DNA of 64,000 nt, from NCBI GenBank assembly GCA_963971405.1, contig OZ020489.1, forward strand, positions 37,667,047-37,731,046. Direction: 5' to 3'. Origin of the DNA: Psococerastis gibbosa (taxonomy: Eukaryota; Arthropoda; Insecta; Psocodea; Psocidae). Position 1 is the stretch's first letter. The number at the start of each line of letters is the position of its first letter. Made by a program: the position numbers and the translations under genes. The notes beneath the pieces were generated by a model. The model was not told the origin of the DNA. It searched no databases and saw only the letters and a program-made list of their open reading frames with translations. Shown here one piece after another: positions 32,311 to 43,857 of the stretch.

Positions 32311-32875
32311 TATTTAAATATCCAAAAATATTAAATACAGATATAAAAATAAATTAAATAACATTCTGAAAATGAAATAAAATCAGTCGAAGTCAGTCGA
32401 AGCTAGTCGAAGGCTTGAAGCTATAGTTTCAGTTTTGATTTGTTTGTTTTTATATTGTGTGGACTTTGTTAATATGTTTTATTGCGCTAGTATTATTACC
32501 GTATTATTGATTTCCTATATACACATACATACTACTGTAGTACATTAATTTGGCGCAGTCAACCTAATTGATTATTATTGTTATTACTAGAAAATTATAA
32601 ATAAATAATTAAAAACTACTAGCGTAATGATTATGCCTTATTTTAGCAGCACTGTATAAGTCCTTTGTCCCAATTTAGCGAAAGCTTGGGGATACACACA
32701 TTATATTATTTATATTATTGAATAGCACGAAATTGCATTGTAATTGTAATGATAAATGTTGGTAAACGTATTATTACGTATTGAATTGGTTAACATATGC
32801 GCCTTGTTCAGGGAATACTGATGGACGAGGAAAGAGAGAGAGAGTGCGAGAGAGAAGAAGAATAAATAGGTACTG
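32311..32875. other. No feature recognised
   Basis: AT-rich; a short GA-rich stretch near 32828-32865 precedes the SINE. Confidence 0.35.
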
Positions 32876-33033
32876 TATATAAAGCCCCTCTCTTACACTC
32901 AACTAAGAAGACCCCAGGCCGCCTGCTCTACATGCCCTCCAAAGCATCCCCAGAAAATGTAGCAAGTGTGGACTCGAACCAACAACCTTTCGGTGAAAGT
33001 CGGAGTCTGTACCACTGCTCTACATGCCCCGAC
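32876..33033 (-). mobile_element. SINE-A copy
   Basis: The reversed head 'gtaccactgctctacatgcc' and B box 'ggttcgagtcc' are seen on the minus strand. The body and 'ctctcttacactcaacta' tail match 2785-2946. Confidence 0.75.
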
Positions 33034-33195
33034 ATACAGTATACAGTAACGTATAGTAAGTACTGTAAGTTTTCATTTGGATTGAGAGCAAGGCGCCCTC
33101 ATTAGTAAGCTCCTCAGGCATCGTCGAAAGGTAATAGTAAGTATACCAGCAGGGCGGTTGACATTTGAGCAATTACTTCCGCTTCATCAAACCTA

Positions 33196-33920
33196 GGACG
33201 TTGACAAATAATCTTATTACCAAAAGCACAATATACAGTATATGTTGAGAGAAAATGTATTAGTTTTATTTTTTCCTCTTTTTTATGTCTGCTGCACAGT
33301 GAAAGTGGTTTGCAATGAAGCAATTACTCATCAGTCAATGCTAGATCAGGAACATAGGTCGCATAGCCGATTCTGCACCATTAAAGGCTAATAAACAAAA
33401 TTCATCGCACATAGTGGGACGTTGACGTTGACAATTAATAATCTTGTACCCGTATCTACGGTATATGTGGGGGCAAATATATTAATTTTATTCTTTACTC
33501 TTTTCTATGATTGTGTCTTACACAGTGAAAGTGGTTTGTAATGACTCATGAGTCAATGCTAGATCAGGAAAGTAGGTCGTATTAACCGATTCTGCACCAT
33601 TATATAATATGATAATAAACAAAATTCAGTGGGACGTTGACGTTGGCAAATAATTGTTATACCCGTTCCTACGGTCAAGGACGGATACGGGGGCGGGAGA
33701 GGAGGGTAGCTCAAAATTTGGTAAGTTTGTTTTAGGTTCAGTTATTACGTTATAATTTAATCTATAGGTACTATACATAAGTTTATTGTATTTTGACCCA
33801 CAATATCTCCCCCCCCCCCCCAAATGGGCTGGATCCGTCCATGCCTACGGTATACATATGTGGGAGCAAATTTATTATTTTCATCCTTATTTACTCTTGT
33901 GCGTCTGCACTTAATACACA
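33196..33920 (+). repeat. Tandem repeat, about 215-220 bp, three units
   Basis: 'gggacgttgacgttg' recurs near 33416 and 33630, with a first copy at 33196. Units share 'acagtgaaagtggtttg', 'gagtcaatgctagatcagg' and 'gattctgcaccatta'. The third unit is interrupted by a MITE at 33676-33843 and resumes at 'gtatacatatgtgggagca'. Confidence 0.82.
33676..33843. mobile_element. hAT-like MITE, CAAGGACGGAT ends (168 bp)
   Basis: The ends are CAAGGACGGATACGG and CTGGATCCGTCCATG, with a perfect duplication cctacggt (33668-33675 and 33844-33851). The undisturbed target can be read in the previous tandem unit near 33455 ('tatctacggtatatgtgg'). Confidence 0.92.
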
Positions 33921-33992
33921 GGCCGAACAAGGTCACGCAACCCCTATTCGTGAGAACCAACGCGATACACCTGGACAGGACTACGCTCGACC

Positions 33993-34040
33993 CAGTGGCG
34001 TAGCCAGAATTGTTTTTGGGGGAGTCCAGTTTTCATAAAG
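33993..34040 (+). mobile_element. Single MITE terminus
   Basis: CAGTGGCGTAGCCAGAATTG matches hAT-like MITE left ends, but no partner end is found before the exon candidate at 34144. It is truncated. Confidence 0.4.
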
Positions 34041-34143
34041 TTTGCCCGCTTCCGATAGGTTTTCCATTGTGGTGGTGTTTCATTTGGCCTAAGTCGTTAT
34101 TAACCCAACGAACACTACTACTACTAGGTCCCTAACAACTTAC

Positions 34144-34459
34144 CTGAAGGACGTGGTGAAGCCAACCCAGCTTTGCGAAGTGCCCTGGCACGACGGACCA
34201 TTGCACCCGGCGAATTGTCGCGTGGGTCGTGCGCGCCTGCTCCTCCGCGAACGCGCTGGTACTTCCGGTTTTCACCCGGCGGAAGCCATCTTTCGGTTTA
34301 GAGTCTGTTCTCTTCAGCTTGTCTTCGCGACGCGGCCATTTCCCGGTGCTGTTGACGTGGCCTATGCCCCATGACCAATAGAACGGCCGCTGTAGGGACT
34401 CGAGGACACCTAACGCTCGGCCGAGCTCTTCTCGAAGAACATCCATTTCATGGTTTACC
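34144..34459 (-). other. Candidate GC-rich exon (coding or 5'UTR)
   Basis: The minus strand has a strong acceptor (tttctttttcag) and a consensus donor (CTTCAG|GTAAGT) enclosing 316 bp that is far more GC-rich than its surroundings. One frame is open throughout: it begins 'VNHEMDVLREELGRALG', a possible amphipathic helix, and continues with 'HHVLQ' at the donor. I do not recognise this protein. Its phase-0 end does not match the exon at 22196-22440, so direct splicing in this frame is excluded. It may instead be 5'UTR of the same gene or belong to another gene. Confidence 0.45.
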
Positions 34460-34490
34460 CTGAAAAAGAAAAGGTATAATTGTACTAAAG

Positions 34491-34541
34491 TTCTTCTTCT
34501 TCTTCTTCTTCTTCTTCTTCTTCTTCTTCTTCTTCTTCTTC
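34491..34541 (+). repeat. (CTT)n microsatellite
   Basis: An uninterrupted CTT run of about 17 units, 30 bp upstream (in gene sense) of the exon candidate's acceptor. Confidence 0.95.
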
Positions 34542-35365
34542 ACTTCAGGTGTGGTAAAATTTCTCACTTAAAAAACTGAACTTAGGAGTTGCGAATTCGA
34601 CTAGCCGCCATTTTGAATAATAATTAATTAAATAATTTAAATAATTAATAATAATAATAATTTCTTTATTTTTCCGAATATGTTAACATTATTGCCATAA
34701 TCAGGGCGTCCCCAGCCTAATGGCGCGTGAGGAAACGCCCAAATGAAGAGAACCGGTACGGTTCACCGGTCCTTAACACTAAAAAGGTCAGCAAAGTAAG
34801 CCATAATTTGAATTTCCCCAAGTAAAGCGGAAAATATGCAACAAACCTACTGGTATAAATGTGGTTGTACCTTGAAATGCACTTCTATGCAGCCTCTGCA
34901 CACTATTTCATTCCTATATGACTGTCTGATAGAATGGCCAAAACAGGTATCCACCAAGCTCTTTAGCCGAAGGCTACACTGCGGTTTCATGGAAACGAAT
35001 ATCCACTGAAAACGTGATATTCATTGCCAATTGGGTAATTATTGGGGAGTTGAGCACTGTGGGTTACATGTCACCGCAGCAAATCCACATCACGGAAATG
35101 CTGTGCCCTAGCCAATCACGTAATCACGTAGGTACGAGGGCTTTGACATAACAACGTTTGTCTTTTAATCTTTTTATAACTTAGCTACTTTGTTAATTTA
35201 ATAAAAAAACAATAAGTCAATGAAAACAACGAATTTTCCTCCATGTTCTCTTCACTAAGCTTAGATACAGTTGATTGCATAAATGTTTTATCTAGTACGC
35301 TTCTGTGGAAAATAATTAGAGCGCCTGTATCCTGTAATATATATAAGGGGTTCTCAGCCCCCTTC
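34542..35365. other. No gene; (AAT)n tract near 34645-34662
   Basis: The (AAT)n tract followed by 'ttctttatttttccgaata' looks like a LINE or SINE 3' end on the minus strand, as at 40765-40800. Nothing else is recognised. Confidence 0.35.
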
Positions 35366-35526
35366 TAAGGGCGGATATAGAGAGCTTCCCCCCCCCCCCA
35401 ATTTAGTGAGTCTGTTGTAAGTAAATTAATCACGTTATAATTTAATCGATACTAAATAAGTAGGCTAGTTTATTCTATTTTGACCCACCAATACCCCTCC
35501 CAAAAAATGGGCTTGATCCGTCCCTG
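35366..35526. mobile_element. hAT-like MITE, AAGGGCGGAT ends (161 bp)
   Basis: The ends are TAAGGGCGGATATAG and CTTGATCCGTCCCTG, with a perfect duplication cccccttc (35358-35365 and 35527-35534). The interior matches 33676-33843 ('gtaagt(t/a)', 'cacgttataatttaatc'). Confidence 0.9.
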
Positions 35527-35534
35527 CCCCCTTC

Positions 35535-36284
35535 TCATGAAATTTATGGGTGCTTGACTACCAAAAATTGGTACTTGTTGAATTTATCATTTGCTTTTTC
35601 ATTTAACGCAATTTCCTCTTTTTTTTGTGTTGGAACCTTAAAAACTCGGTAACATTTTCTTTTTCATTCTCCATCTGTGCAATTCTATGCCATTTTCTAA
35701 TGACATTTCCATCTACGTTTCACCGGTGTCGGCCTTACTTAGCTTATGGTTTGACGCCATCAATTATATTTTAAGTTATTATCCTTGGATGCCACTCCTT
35801 TCTGTTTTCACCCACCATGGTAGAATACTTAGAATAGAATACCGTGTATCTGTATTAATTCATAACAATGAAAACAATAGGCGTTCAATCTACAAACTAA
35901 TACACAATACCTCCGCTAGGTTGGCTTGGTAGTAGAACAAAAAGTAAATATTTATTTATATTTCTTTATTCAAATAAAACACTAAAAACCAGTAGCCTAA
36001 AACAATATACCAGTTGTAGGTAGTGGTTTCAGTACTATTCGTATCTTTTCTTTCTTTCTTTCTTTCTTTTCCTTGTCCAGTATTCCCTAGACAAGGAGCA
36101 TATATTACAAAAATACAATACATAATAATACCATCCCGCATCCCCAAGCTAGCGCTTATTTGGGACAAAAGACTCATACAGTGCTGCTAAACAAGGCTTA
36201 ATCATTTAAATCGCGCGATTTCTTATATCAACGCTTTGGAAATATCCGTAAGAAATACTGGACGGCAACGCTATCTACAACTGC
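35535..36284. other. No feature recognised
   Basis: A (TTTC)n run near 36050-36070. The frame at 35687-35932 has no recognisable domain. Confidence 0.35.
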
Positions 36285-36660
36285 TTAATAATAATAATAA
36301 TAATGCGTGTATTTCTCAAAGAAAACATAAAAAATTTTACTGAACCGGTGCCACAAAGCCAAAAAGGCGCACTGAGAATCACGAGAAGAACACTGGCTGT
36401 CTAGTTCCACATCATGTCCTCCACATACAAGCATTTGTCTTTAAGGTGCCTCTTTAGTCTTCTTCTAAAAACAGCCATTTCTTCCACCTCTCTAATGTTC
36501 CTAGACAACCCTTGTAAGTATCTAGCACCCGCCTAGGCTGGTTTACCCTCATACTTGCTGGTTCCATGTTTATGGATCACAAGGTCATCCAGCTGCCCCT
36601 AGTACCATAGGCATGGGTGTCACCCAGTCTAGGCAAGGAGCCTCCTTACACGTAAAAGGC
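36285..36660 (-). mobile_element. LINE C-terminal fragment with (ATT)n tail
   Basis: The minus strand reads 'RYLQGLSRNIREVEEMAVFR' and 'RLKRHLKDKCLYVEDMMWN' then a stop, the usual closing helix of a CR1/Jockey-like ORF2. It is followed by an (ATT)n tract (36290-36303) typical of 3' ends. The upstream domains are lost. Confidence 0.7.
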
Positions 36661-36873
36661 TAAGCGAACCTTCCAGACATGCAAGCAAAATTCATTCAAA
36701 GCTAAACTTGGCAATTACCGTTCCAAAAAAAATTGTCTTACTTTCTACGCGGGTAAGTGCTCAAGTTTGTAAAAGTTTTATGATAAGGGCTTCCCCAGGG
36801 AACTACAAAAACCTACGCAAATTCATTCTTTTCGTTTTATTTTCTTCGCTTTCTTACGTAATGATAATGCTCT

Positions 36874-37325
36874 GATGGGCTAGGAAAATATTAGTCGAAA
36901 TAACAATGCAAACTTTCTCGACCTCGGCAACCTCTGGTTTTTTATTCGTGTTTTTAAGGTAGAAAATGGAGTAGAGAATTTTTGCCGGTTCTGCCTTTAA
37001 CTCGTATATAGAACATATTTTAGTAATTTCCTGGCGTCATTTTATATAGCGGCACCTTTATACATATGAATTTGTTGAAGGACCAATTACGGTAGTTGTG
37101 CCTAGTTGATGGACTAGGAAAATATTATAGTCGAAATAACAATGCAAACTTTCTCGACCTCGGCAACCTCTGGTTTTTTATTCGTGCTTTTAAGGTAGAA
37201 AATGGAGTAGAGAATTTTTCCCGGTTCTACCTTTAACCTTTAATTTACTGGCGTCATTTTATGCAGTGGCACCTTTATACAGACGAATTTGTTGAAGGGC
37301 CAATTACGGTAGTTGTGGCTAGTTG
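36874..37325 (+). repeat. Tandem duplication, two units of about 234 and 218 bp
   Basis: Units start at 36874 and 37108. Both read 'ctaggaaaatatta', 'cgaaataacaatgcaaac', 'gacctcggcaacctctgg' and 'caattacggtagttgtg'. The second has a deletion of about 20 bp. No protein frame. Confidence 0.9.
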
Positions 37326-38608
37326 GGGGGTTAGGGTGTTGAAAAGACTAACTGAAGACAGTTCTGGAGCAGATGGAGTTCACGTCTGGTTAATCAGGTA
37401 AGGGGGGGGGGGGCACAACACAACTCACTATAGTAATTAAATAAATAAAAATTGAAAACAATCCAAGCCAAGCCTTGCGACTGACAATTGTGAGGTTTTC
37501 TCTTTAGTCAGATTTCTACTTGACTAACAAGGTAGGCCTACCCCTTAAGAGAATATAAACAGAAGACCCGGTCCAAAGTCAGTCAGTGAAATGGGTTTAG
37601 AGACCCATTTAGGGTCTAGAGTCAGAGTCTCACAAGGGTTTAGAGTACCTTTAAAAAAATTGGGACATTTTTTATTTATATCGACGCCCATTATACAGTA
37701 TAACAGTATAATACAAATTTAACAATAATAATTAAATGTAAAATTAGACGACAATACCGATTAAAGAATAATTTACTTGCAGTGGGGTTAAAAATGTAAA
37801 CAAAACACTATAGGCTACTTGACAGTTGTAACAATGAAAAATAAAATAATATGCTAGATAAGGTAACTTATGTAATACAGTAACTATAAAACAAAAGTTT
37901 TTTTGCATTTTTTTTTCTAGTTGTGTAGATTAATCCAATTCCCATGATTCCCATAATCCCCCCTCACATCCGCGAAGTATATATGATTCCGCTTTCCATA
38001 TAGCTGCATCACATTATGGCAAGAGTCATATAAGAGTTTTATAGTACTACATATATATAGACCACATCAGGTAAGTCGACAGTTTAACAGAGGTAATTAT
38101 GTAAAAACGTACCAAAATTTCAGTTAAATACCAAACTCCCTGAGTACTATTTAATTTTAAAAAGTCAGCCCTGACGAAAGTTAAAAACTAACGATGAGAT
38201 CCGGCGTTTGAATTTTAAGCGCGAGAAAAACGACTAATGCCGCGCGCTCTTTAATTTATCCGCTAGCAAACTTGCAACTGAACCAGTCGACTGAATGTAA
38301 ATGTGTCTGTCAGCGGAGCCAACGTTTTCCAACCGAATTGAGTTTAAAGACTGCGTTTTTCTGTTGAGATAAAGCACCGCGTGTAGCCGTTTTCGAATTT
38401 TCCATTCGGAATAATAACAGGGTAGCCCTTAATCCGGCTACTAATTATCGCTTATATGTTTTTTTAGATTAGATTACATAGCAATGAACGAGATTAATAT
38501 TAAGGGCCGTTGACACAATCACTTGAGAGAAAGTCACCGGAAGGAATACTGTGCCGAAATACGGAGTACGGTACGGACCACCACCATCCGAAATTCCTTA
38601 CCAATACC
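37326..38608. other. No feature recognised
   Basis: Mostly AT-rich, with a G run at 37399-37411. No gene or repeat could be supported over 1.28 kb. Confidence 0.4.
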
Positions 38609-38743
38609 CAAGGCCGTAGTCAGGGGGGGGGGGTTAGAAATTTTATTGGATATTACATAGTGGGTTTTATTTTTCCTCTCAAAATCCGATTCTATCTAGT
38701 ATCAAGCCATTTCGATTCGAACCCCCCGTTGGCTACGGCCTTG
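38609..38743. mobile_element. hAT-like MITE, CAAGGCCGTAG ends (135 bp)
   Basis: The ends are CAAGGCCGTAGTCAGG and GGCTACGGCCTTG, with a perfect duplication ccaatacc (38601-38608 and 38744-38751). It is an inverted copy of the 22554/23224 family with an internal deletion. Confidence 0.93.
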
Positions 38744-39054
38744 CCAATACCGGTGGAGACAGAGCCTAAGAGGCAGCCAAGTAGCAAGTACCTCCCCCCC
38801 CCCCCCCACTGTCTGTTTCTTGGAAAAAGTACAACAAAACCTATTACTGAATAGGTTATGATTTCTCAAAAGCGGCACCGGCGATTTCCTTTAAATTCAC
38901 ATAAATATTGTAGCACTAAACTTATGCCTATCAATGTAAACAAAACCCGTTAGGTCACATCCCCTTGTTAGTTTGGTTCATGACGTACAAAAATATAAAA
39001 GGCTCAATTTTCGTTTTAAAAAAAAAAGTGACTAAAACGTAATTTTACTTAGAA

Positions 39055-39240
39055 ACATTTCAATTGATGCTGTCTAACTTCAGGTACGTTTTACTGTGTT
39101 AAATAGAGTAACAAAACCGAATAGGTTGCTTTCCAAATCAAGGTTTTGGTTTTGAAGAGAAAAATCATTTTTTGAAGATGTTATGGATAATCAGAGCCCC
39201 AATGCATTGCATAATACTATTATTATTGTGTCCGGAAGGA
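39055..39240 (+). repeat. Repeat R-F (pair with 62085-62235)
   Basis: Shares 'aatagagtaacaaa', 'aggttgctttcc', 'attttttgaag', 'ttatgga(t)aa' and 'ccaatgcattgc' with the other copy. No protein is seen. Confidence 0.6.
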
Positions 39241-39254
39241 CGTGAAGCCAGGTC

Positions 39255-39436
39255 TACTTATAGTGGCCCATTGACCCCTTCTACAGTGCCAACGACCCCA
39301 TCGATTTCGGACATTATTTATATTGTTTCCGTAAGAATTTTGTGCCATTGGCAAACTGGTATACGTCCTCGATGTCAACCTACACCGGATACAAGCGATA
39401 ATGGACAAACTGAGACAAGCTTGTACCATGTGTAAG
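39255..39436 (-). repeat. Repeat family R-D (inverted copy)
   Basis: Reverse complement of 15888-16070: 'gccaacgaccccat', 'ctcgatgtcaaccta', 'aagcgataatggacaa', 'gagacaagctt'. Confidence 0.65.
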
Positions 39437-39489
39437 TGTAACAGGGAGAATCATGACTTAACCATGTGCAGATACAATACATTGCTATT

Positions 39490-39668
39490 CAGGGACGGAT
39501 CCAGCCCATGTTTTTGGGGGGGAGGTAGTTGTGGGTCAAAATAGGAGAAACCTATGTAGGATCGATTAAATCAGAGCGTAATAAATCAATTTACAATAGA
39601 TTTACAAAATTTTTTTGGGGGGGGGGGGCAGCAACCCCCCTACTCCCCCCCCCCTGTATCCGTCCTTG
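39490..39668. mobile_element. hAT-like MITE, CAGGGACGGATCCAG ends (179 bp)
   Basis: The ends are CAGGGACGGATCCAGCCC and GTATCCGTCCTTG. The flanks ttgctatt and ttactact match at 6 of 8 bases. The interior is nearly the same as 55863-56032. Confidence 0.82.
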
Positions 39669-39669
39669 T

Positions 39670-40032
39670 TACTACTGTGTACCGCCAACGGCCTTACCAT
39701 GATGAATCCAGGAGAACAGAGCATGTTTCAAACTGCGGCAAACTTGGTAGTGTGCACAGCGTTGGCAGGGGAACATGGTGGAACATGACTACGCGTAGAG
39801 GCTGTAGTCAGTCAGTCTACGTGCGTGTCGAGTCCTGGTCACCTCCGATTGAATCGTGTGACTTTACTATGTTCCACAAGTGGTTCGGAATCCACTATAA
39901 TCAGGAGGTCCACCTTGTCAGTCAACTTCCCTTTCCCCCGAGGTGAAAGAGTCTGCCCTTAGGGTCCCTCAAGTTAACAAACAGACTCACTCCCCCGGGG
40001 GTGCTGAAAGCTGGCGTTGGAAACAACAACAA
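39670..40032 (-). repeat. Repeat family R-A (longest copy)
   Basis: Read on the minus strand it joins the two blocks seen separately at 1500-1690 and 1988-2090, giving a consensus of about 360 bp ending near 'ccaacgccagctttcagc'. It starts directly beside the MITE 39490-39668. Confidence 0.7.
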
Positions 40033-40276
40033 CACTATTGTGTACTATTATAAAATATTATTGGCCTGCTCATTCTATACTATGCAACTGTTCCATCTAT
40101 TAATAAAGTGCTTTCGGATAGGGAAAATCTGTAGACAGCCGAAATTTAACCATGGAACGATTACAGTCCTTATGATAATTGATAAGTAGAAGAGCATGTA
40201 CGAGTTCACTTGTACCGCTTCTTCTTCTTATCACCGCGGCCTTTCTACGCCTCTGGGCCCACTCAAGAAATAGTTA

Positions 40277-40484
40277 CATGGCCGTGCTCAGGGGGGTGGT
40301 CCAAGGGGTCCAGATCCCCCCCCCCCCGAAATAACTTTTTTAATAAGAACCTGTATTGTTTGAAGAATTTGAATACATATATTTGAGTTTGAACACTGGA
40401 CAAAATGGACTTTCATTAATAAATTACGTAGAATAATTTTTTAACCCCCCCCCCCCCCGAAATCGAAACCTGGGCACGGCCTTG
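40277..40484. mobile_element. hAT-like MITE, CATGGCCGTGCTCAGG ends
   Basis: Inverted ends CATGGCCGTGCTCAGG and CCTGGGCACGGCCTTG with poly-C tracts inside. The 8-bp flanks do not match, so the target duplication has decayed or the ends are slightly misplaced. Confidence 0.7.
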
Positions 40485-41473
40485 TAGGCATATAGGTAAT
40501 GCGCACCAATGGGCAACTGCTGGGGAAAGGGTAGACTGGTATAGGGCAGGATTTTACGGGTGTAGAAGGTAGAGATTAAAGATGCCTTATTTGTATGCAT
40601 GATTGGATTACTTAGCGCATTACCTGCACAATCTCCCCTGTACGTTACGCTCTGGCTCATCAACTACTTCGTAATTCCATTTCAGTGCATGCATTGAATC
40701 ACATCTCGGAATGGAGAACTTAGTTATAAGGAAATTCCAATACATCCGCAACCAGCACTGTCTATAATATATAATAATAATTTGTTTATTTCACAATAAG
40801 ATTATTGACATAACAACATATACTGTACGCCTCCTTAACCTAATGGTGTGCGGGGATGGAGGTCAGGACCTATTAACCTCTCTAGCAGCCTGACTCTCGG
40901 GCAACATAAATAAGCAGTGAGTAGTATTAATTACTAAATGAATAGGTGTAGTCAAGTTACAATACCTACATGTGAACAGATATACAGTAAAAAGCTAACC
41001 CCGGTGGCCGGATCCGGGTAGAGGCAGCACAGAAGGCAATATTATGATAACGGAAGTTACCAACCCAGTGAGTACTACATCAATATATAGGTATGGGAAT
41101 TTGAAAGAAATTGTCGTAGTCATTTCTAAGAAAACATGTTTTTTAGTGGTTTTTATGAGTTTTGGGCTTAAAACCCCCCAAAATGAAGGTATCCAAAAAT
41201 ATGAAAATAATCCTCCTTTACAATAGTTTTCTGAACTTACATGCCGAATTTTATAAAAATCTATCGAGTAGTGTGGACCCTAACCTAATCAAGATACCGA
41301 GGGACAGGCAAACATTTTGTAAAAAAAAACCTTTCTTGGGCTGCTGGGACCTCAAAACACGTAATCCTGAGTGGTTAGAGAGTCTGCATTTCAATCGGGA
41401 GAACGGCACTTCGAATCCACAATGGAATCGGCTTTACTCAATTAATATTAGAATTATTAATTATTAATAGTAG
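40485..41473. other. No gene; LINE/SINE end near 40760-40900
   Basis: An (ATA)n tract then 'tttgtttatttcacaataag' suggests a retroposon 3' end on the minus strand. 41371-41425 matches the tRNA-like module of the 49183-49497 family ('ggttagagagtctgcatttc'). Confidence 0.35.
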
Positions 41474-41629
41474 GTGAGAAGAGCAAAATGGATGGGCCAC
41501 CTGATCAGACAGGAAGGACTTTTAAGCACCATAATAGAAGGCACAATCGAAGGCACCAATGCAAGAGGGCGACCAAGGAAGGCGTACGCAGAAGACCTCA
41601 GGAAAGATATGAGATGCGGAACCTACTAC
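41474..41629 (+). mobile_element. LINE 3'-tail fragment, left half (host of nested LINE)
   Basis: Translates as 'RRAKWMGHLIRQEGLLSTII', 'EGTNARGRPRKAYAEDL' and ends at 'GTYY'. The sequence is resumed after the inserted LINE at 43685 with 'LELKRAAQDREEW'. The same first half is found at 57661-57787. Confidence 0.85.
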
Positions 41630-43684
41630 AAGTTTACGGAAGAGTCTGGTGATAGTAAAAAACAGTGGAAAGTAATCAATGAAGTAATGGGAGTGTGCAG
41701 TAAAGATAAACAACCGATTGAAATTGTAAATGACGATGGAGTAGTGATCTCTGATCCTAAGCTGGTGGCAAATGAGTTAAACTGGCTGTTTACGAATCTA
41801 CCATTGCAATTAAAGGAGCAGTTAGTAAAACCACCGTTAAACCAACACACTATGTCAGGGTGGGACTCAAAGTCTACACAACAGTCTATTTTTTTATCGC
41901 CTGTAACCCACGATGAAGTAATGACAGTTATTTCTGGACTAAAAAATAAAAACTCCGCTGGTCCTGATGGTCTATCTACAGGCTGCTTAAAAAATGTTGT
42001 GGCTCATATTACTACCTATCTTACACATATCATAAATCTCAGTTTTTCACAAGGAATATTTCCTTATAAAATGAAAGAAGCAATAGTTATACCATTGCAT
42101 AAGAAAGGGGATCGCCGCTCTGCAAAGTCATATCGTCCTATAAGTTTACTCAATGTAACAAGTAAAGTCATAGGAAAACTTATGGCAGCTCGCTTGAACA
42201 ACTTTTTAACGAAACATAATTGGATAAGTTCAAATCAATTTGGGTTTAGGGCAGGTAAAGGAACAGATTTAGCGTTAATAGAATTTACCCGACCCATATA
42301 CGATTCTATAAATAAAGACCGTAAAACAGCCAGCTTGTTCTTAGATATAAGCCGTGCCTTTGATTCTGTCGAACACAATTTGCTCCTAGACATTTTATGG
42401 AATGCAGGGGTAAGAGGAATAGCGTGGGAGTGGTTCAAGAGCTGTCTGATCGGGAGGACTCAGAGAGTACGTTTGCAAATTCAAAAAAGTGGAACAGTTG
42501 GGTTTGTAGATAGTGACGCTTTGGAACAACTATGTTCTGTACCACAAGGCTCAATCTTAGGCCCATTATTATTTATTTTATACACTAATCAACTATGCAA
42601 CTTGCGGCTACATGGTACTATGACTAGCTTCGCTGATGACACGGCACTCTGCTACTCTGCAAGAGACTGGAATGAGATACAAAAGTTTATGACTGAGGAT
42701 TTACAACATCTTAACACTTGGTTCCAAATCCATGGCCTTACAATTAATGTTAGTAAAACCTGTTTTCTGCCATACAATCTAAGAACAGGAAGTATAGATG
42801 AGCCCCTCGAAGTGAGATGCCATGCGTAGAATTGCGACTCACAAAATCCAAATTGTCAATGCCCAGCTATCACTAAAGCACAAACGACGAAATACCTTGG
42901 CGTCCACTTCGACAGTGATATGAAATGGAGCAGCCACTTAAAATCGATAAACGGAAAATGTCGAAATTTTTTAAGACAACTTTTTTACCTCCGCACGGTC
43001 TGCCCTCAAAAAATTTTAATCCAACTATACCACTCACTTTGTGAATCTCGGTTAGCGTATGGTATCCAAGTGTGGGGTGGGACCTTTGTTACAAATTTAA
43101 ATTCACTTGTAGTTACCCAAAAATACCTTATTAGAACAATAGTCAAAAAACCTAGAACTTGGCCATCATTCCCTCTCTTTGCGTCTCTCGGTTTATTCCC
43201 GCTGCGGCACTTGTTCTTATACAAGACATTGCGAATTTTTTACTCTATCAGTGGGGACATGGTACAGAGACCCAGACCAGCAAATACTAGAAGAATTGAG
43301 CACCTTGTAGTACCAAGGGCATACATAGCAAATTTTACCAAATCCTACCAATATATAGCACCAAAATTATTTAACTTACTTAATATTTGTCCTGGGTCGC
43401 TGTCAATAAATAAATTTTCCATATTCGTCCGGGAATGGCTGATGAGACGGGAAGAGGTGGAATCTTTATTTGAAATAGTGGACTAGACTGTTATGTGTTT
43501 ACGAGAGATCTGTTATTAATATGTAAGTGTAGTTTAATAAGTTAAATTAAGTCTAATTGATTTTTTTTCTTTTTTCTTTAGTTTTAGAGTAGGGTAAATT
43601 GTTATAGGTCTTCATGTGGGGCTTTACAATTATTTTATTTAAATTGTTCTATTTAATACATTCATTCATTCATTCATTCATTCA
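41630..43684 (+). mobile_element. Non-LTR retrotransposon, nearly intact reverse transcriptase
   Basis: One frame runs from the junction to a stop at 43486, interrupted by a single TAG at 42827-42829. Motifs in order: 'PLHKKGDRRSAKSYRPISLL' (RT domain 1), 'NQFGFRAGKGTDLAL', 'SLFLDISRAFDSV' near 42338, 'PQGSILGPLLFIL' near 42543, the catalytic FADD at 42629-42640, 'TKYLGVHFD', and a C-terminal region with 'YGIQVWGG' and 'PSFPLFASLGLFPLRHL'. There is no endonuclease (5' truncated) and no RNase H. The C-terminal form suggests a CR1/Jockey-group clade. The 3' end has a short UTR and a (CATT)n tail at 43659-43684. It is inserted within the L-tail ORF; TAC at both junctions may be the residual target duplication. 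Confidence 0.92.
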
Positions 43685-43790
43685 TACTTGGAACTCAAGA
43701 GAGCGGCCCAAGACAGGGAGGAGTGGAGAAGGAGGTGGAAAGATTTGCTGCAAACCAATCGCTAGATTGCAACTACAGAAGAAGAAGTAG
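43685..43790 (+). mobile_element. LINE 3'-tail fragment, right half
   Basis: Continues the host tail with 'LELKRAAQDREEWRRRWKDL' and 'LQTNR' then TAG, followed by the 'agaagaagaag' end shared with the other L-tail copies. Confidence 0.85.
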
Positions 43791-43857
43791 AATACAAGAC
43801 CAATGAGTCAATCGTCCAGAATCCATCTGTCCGTATCAGGGCTAAGCCAACAGTCCT

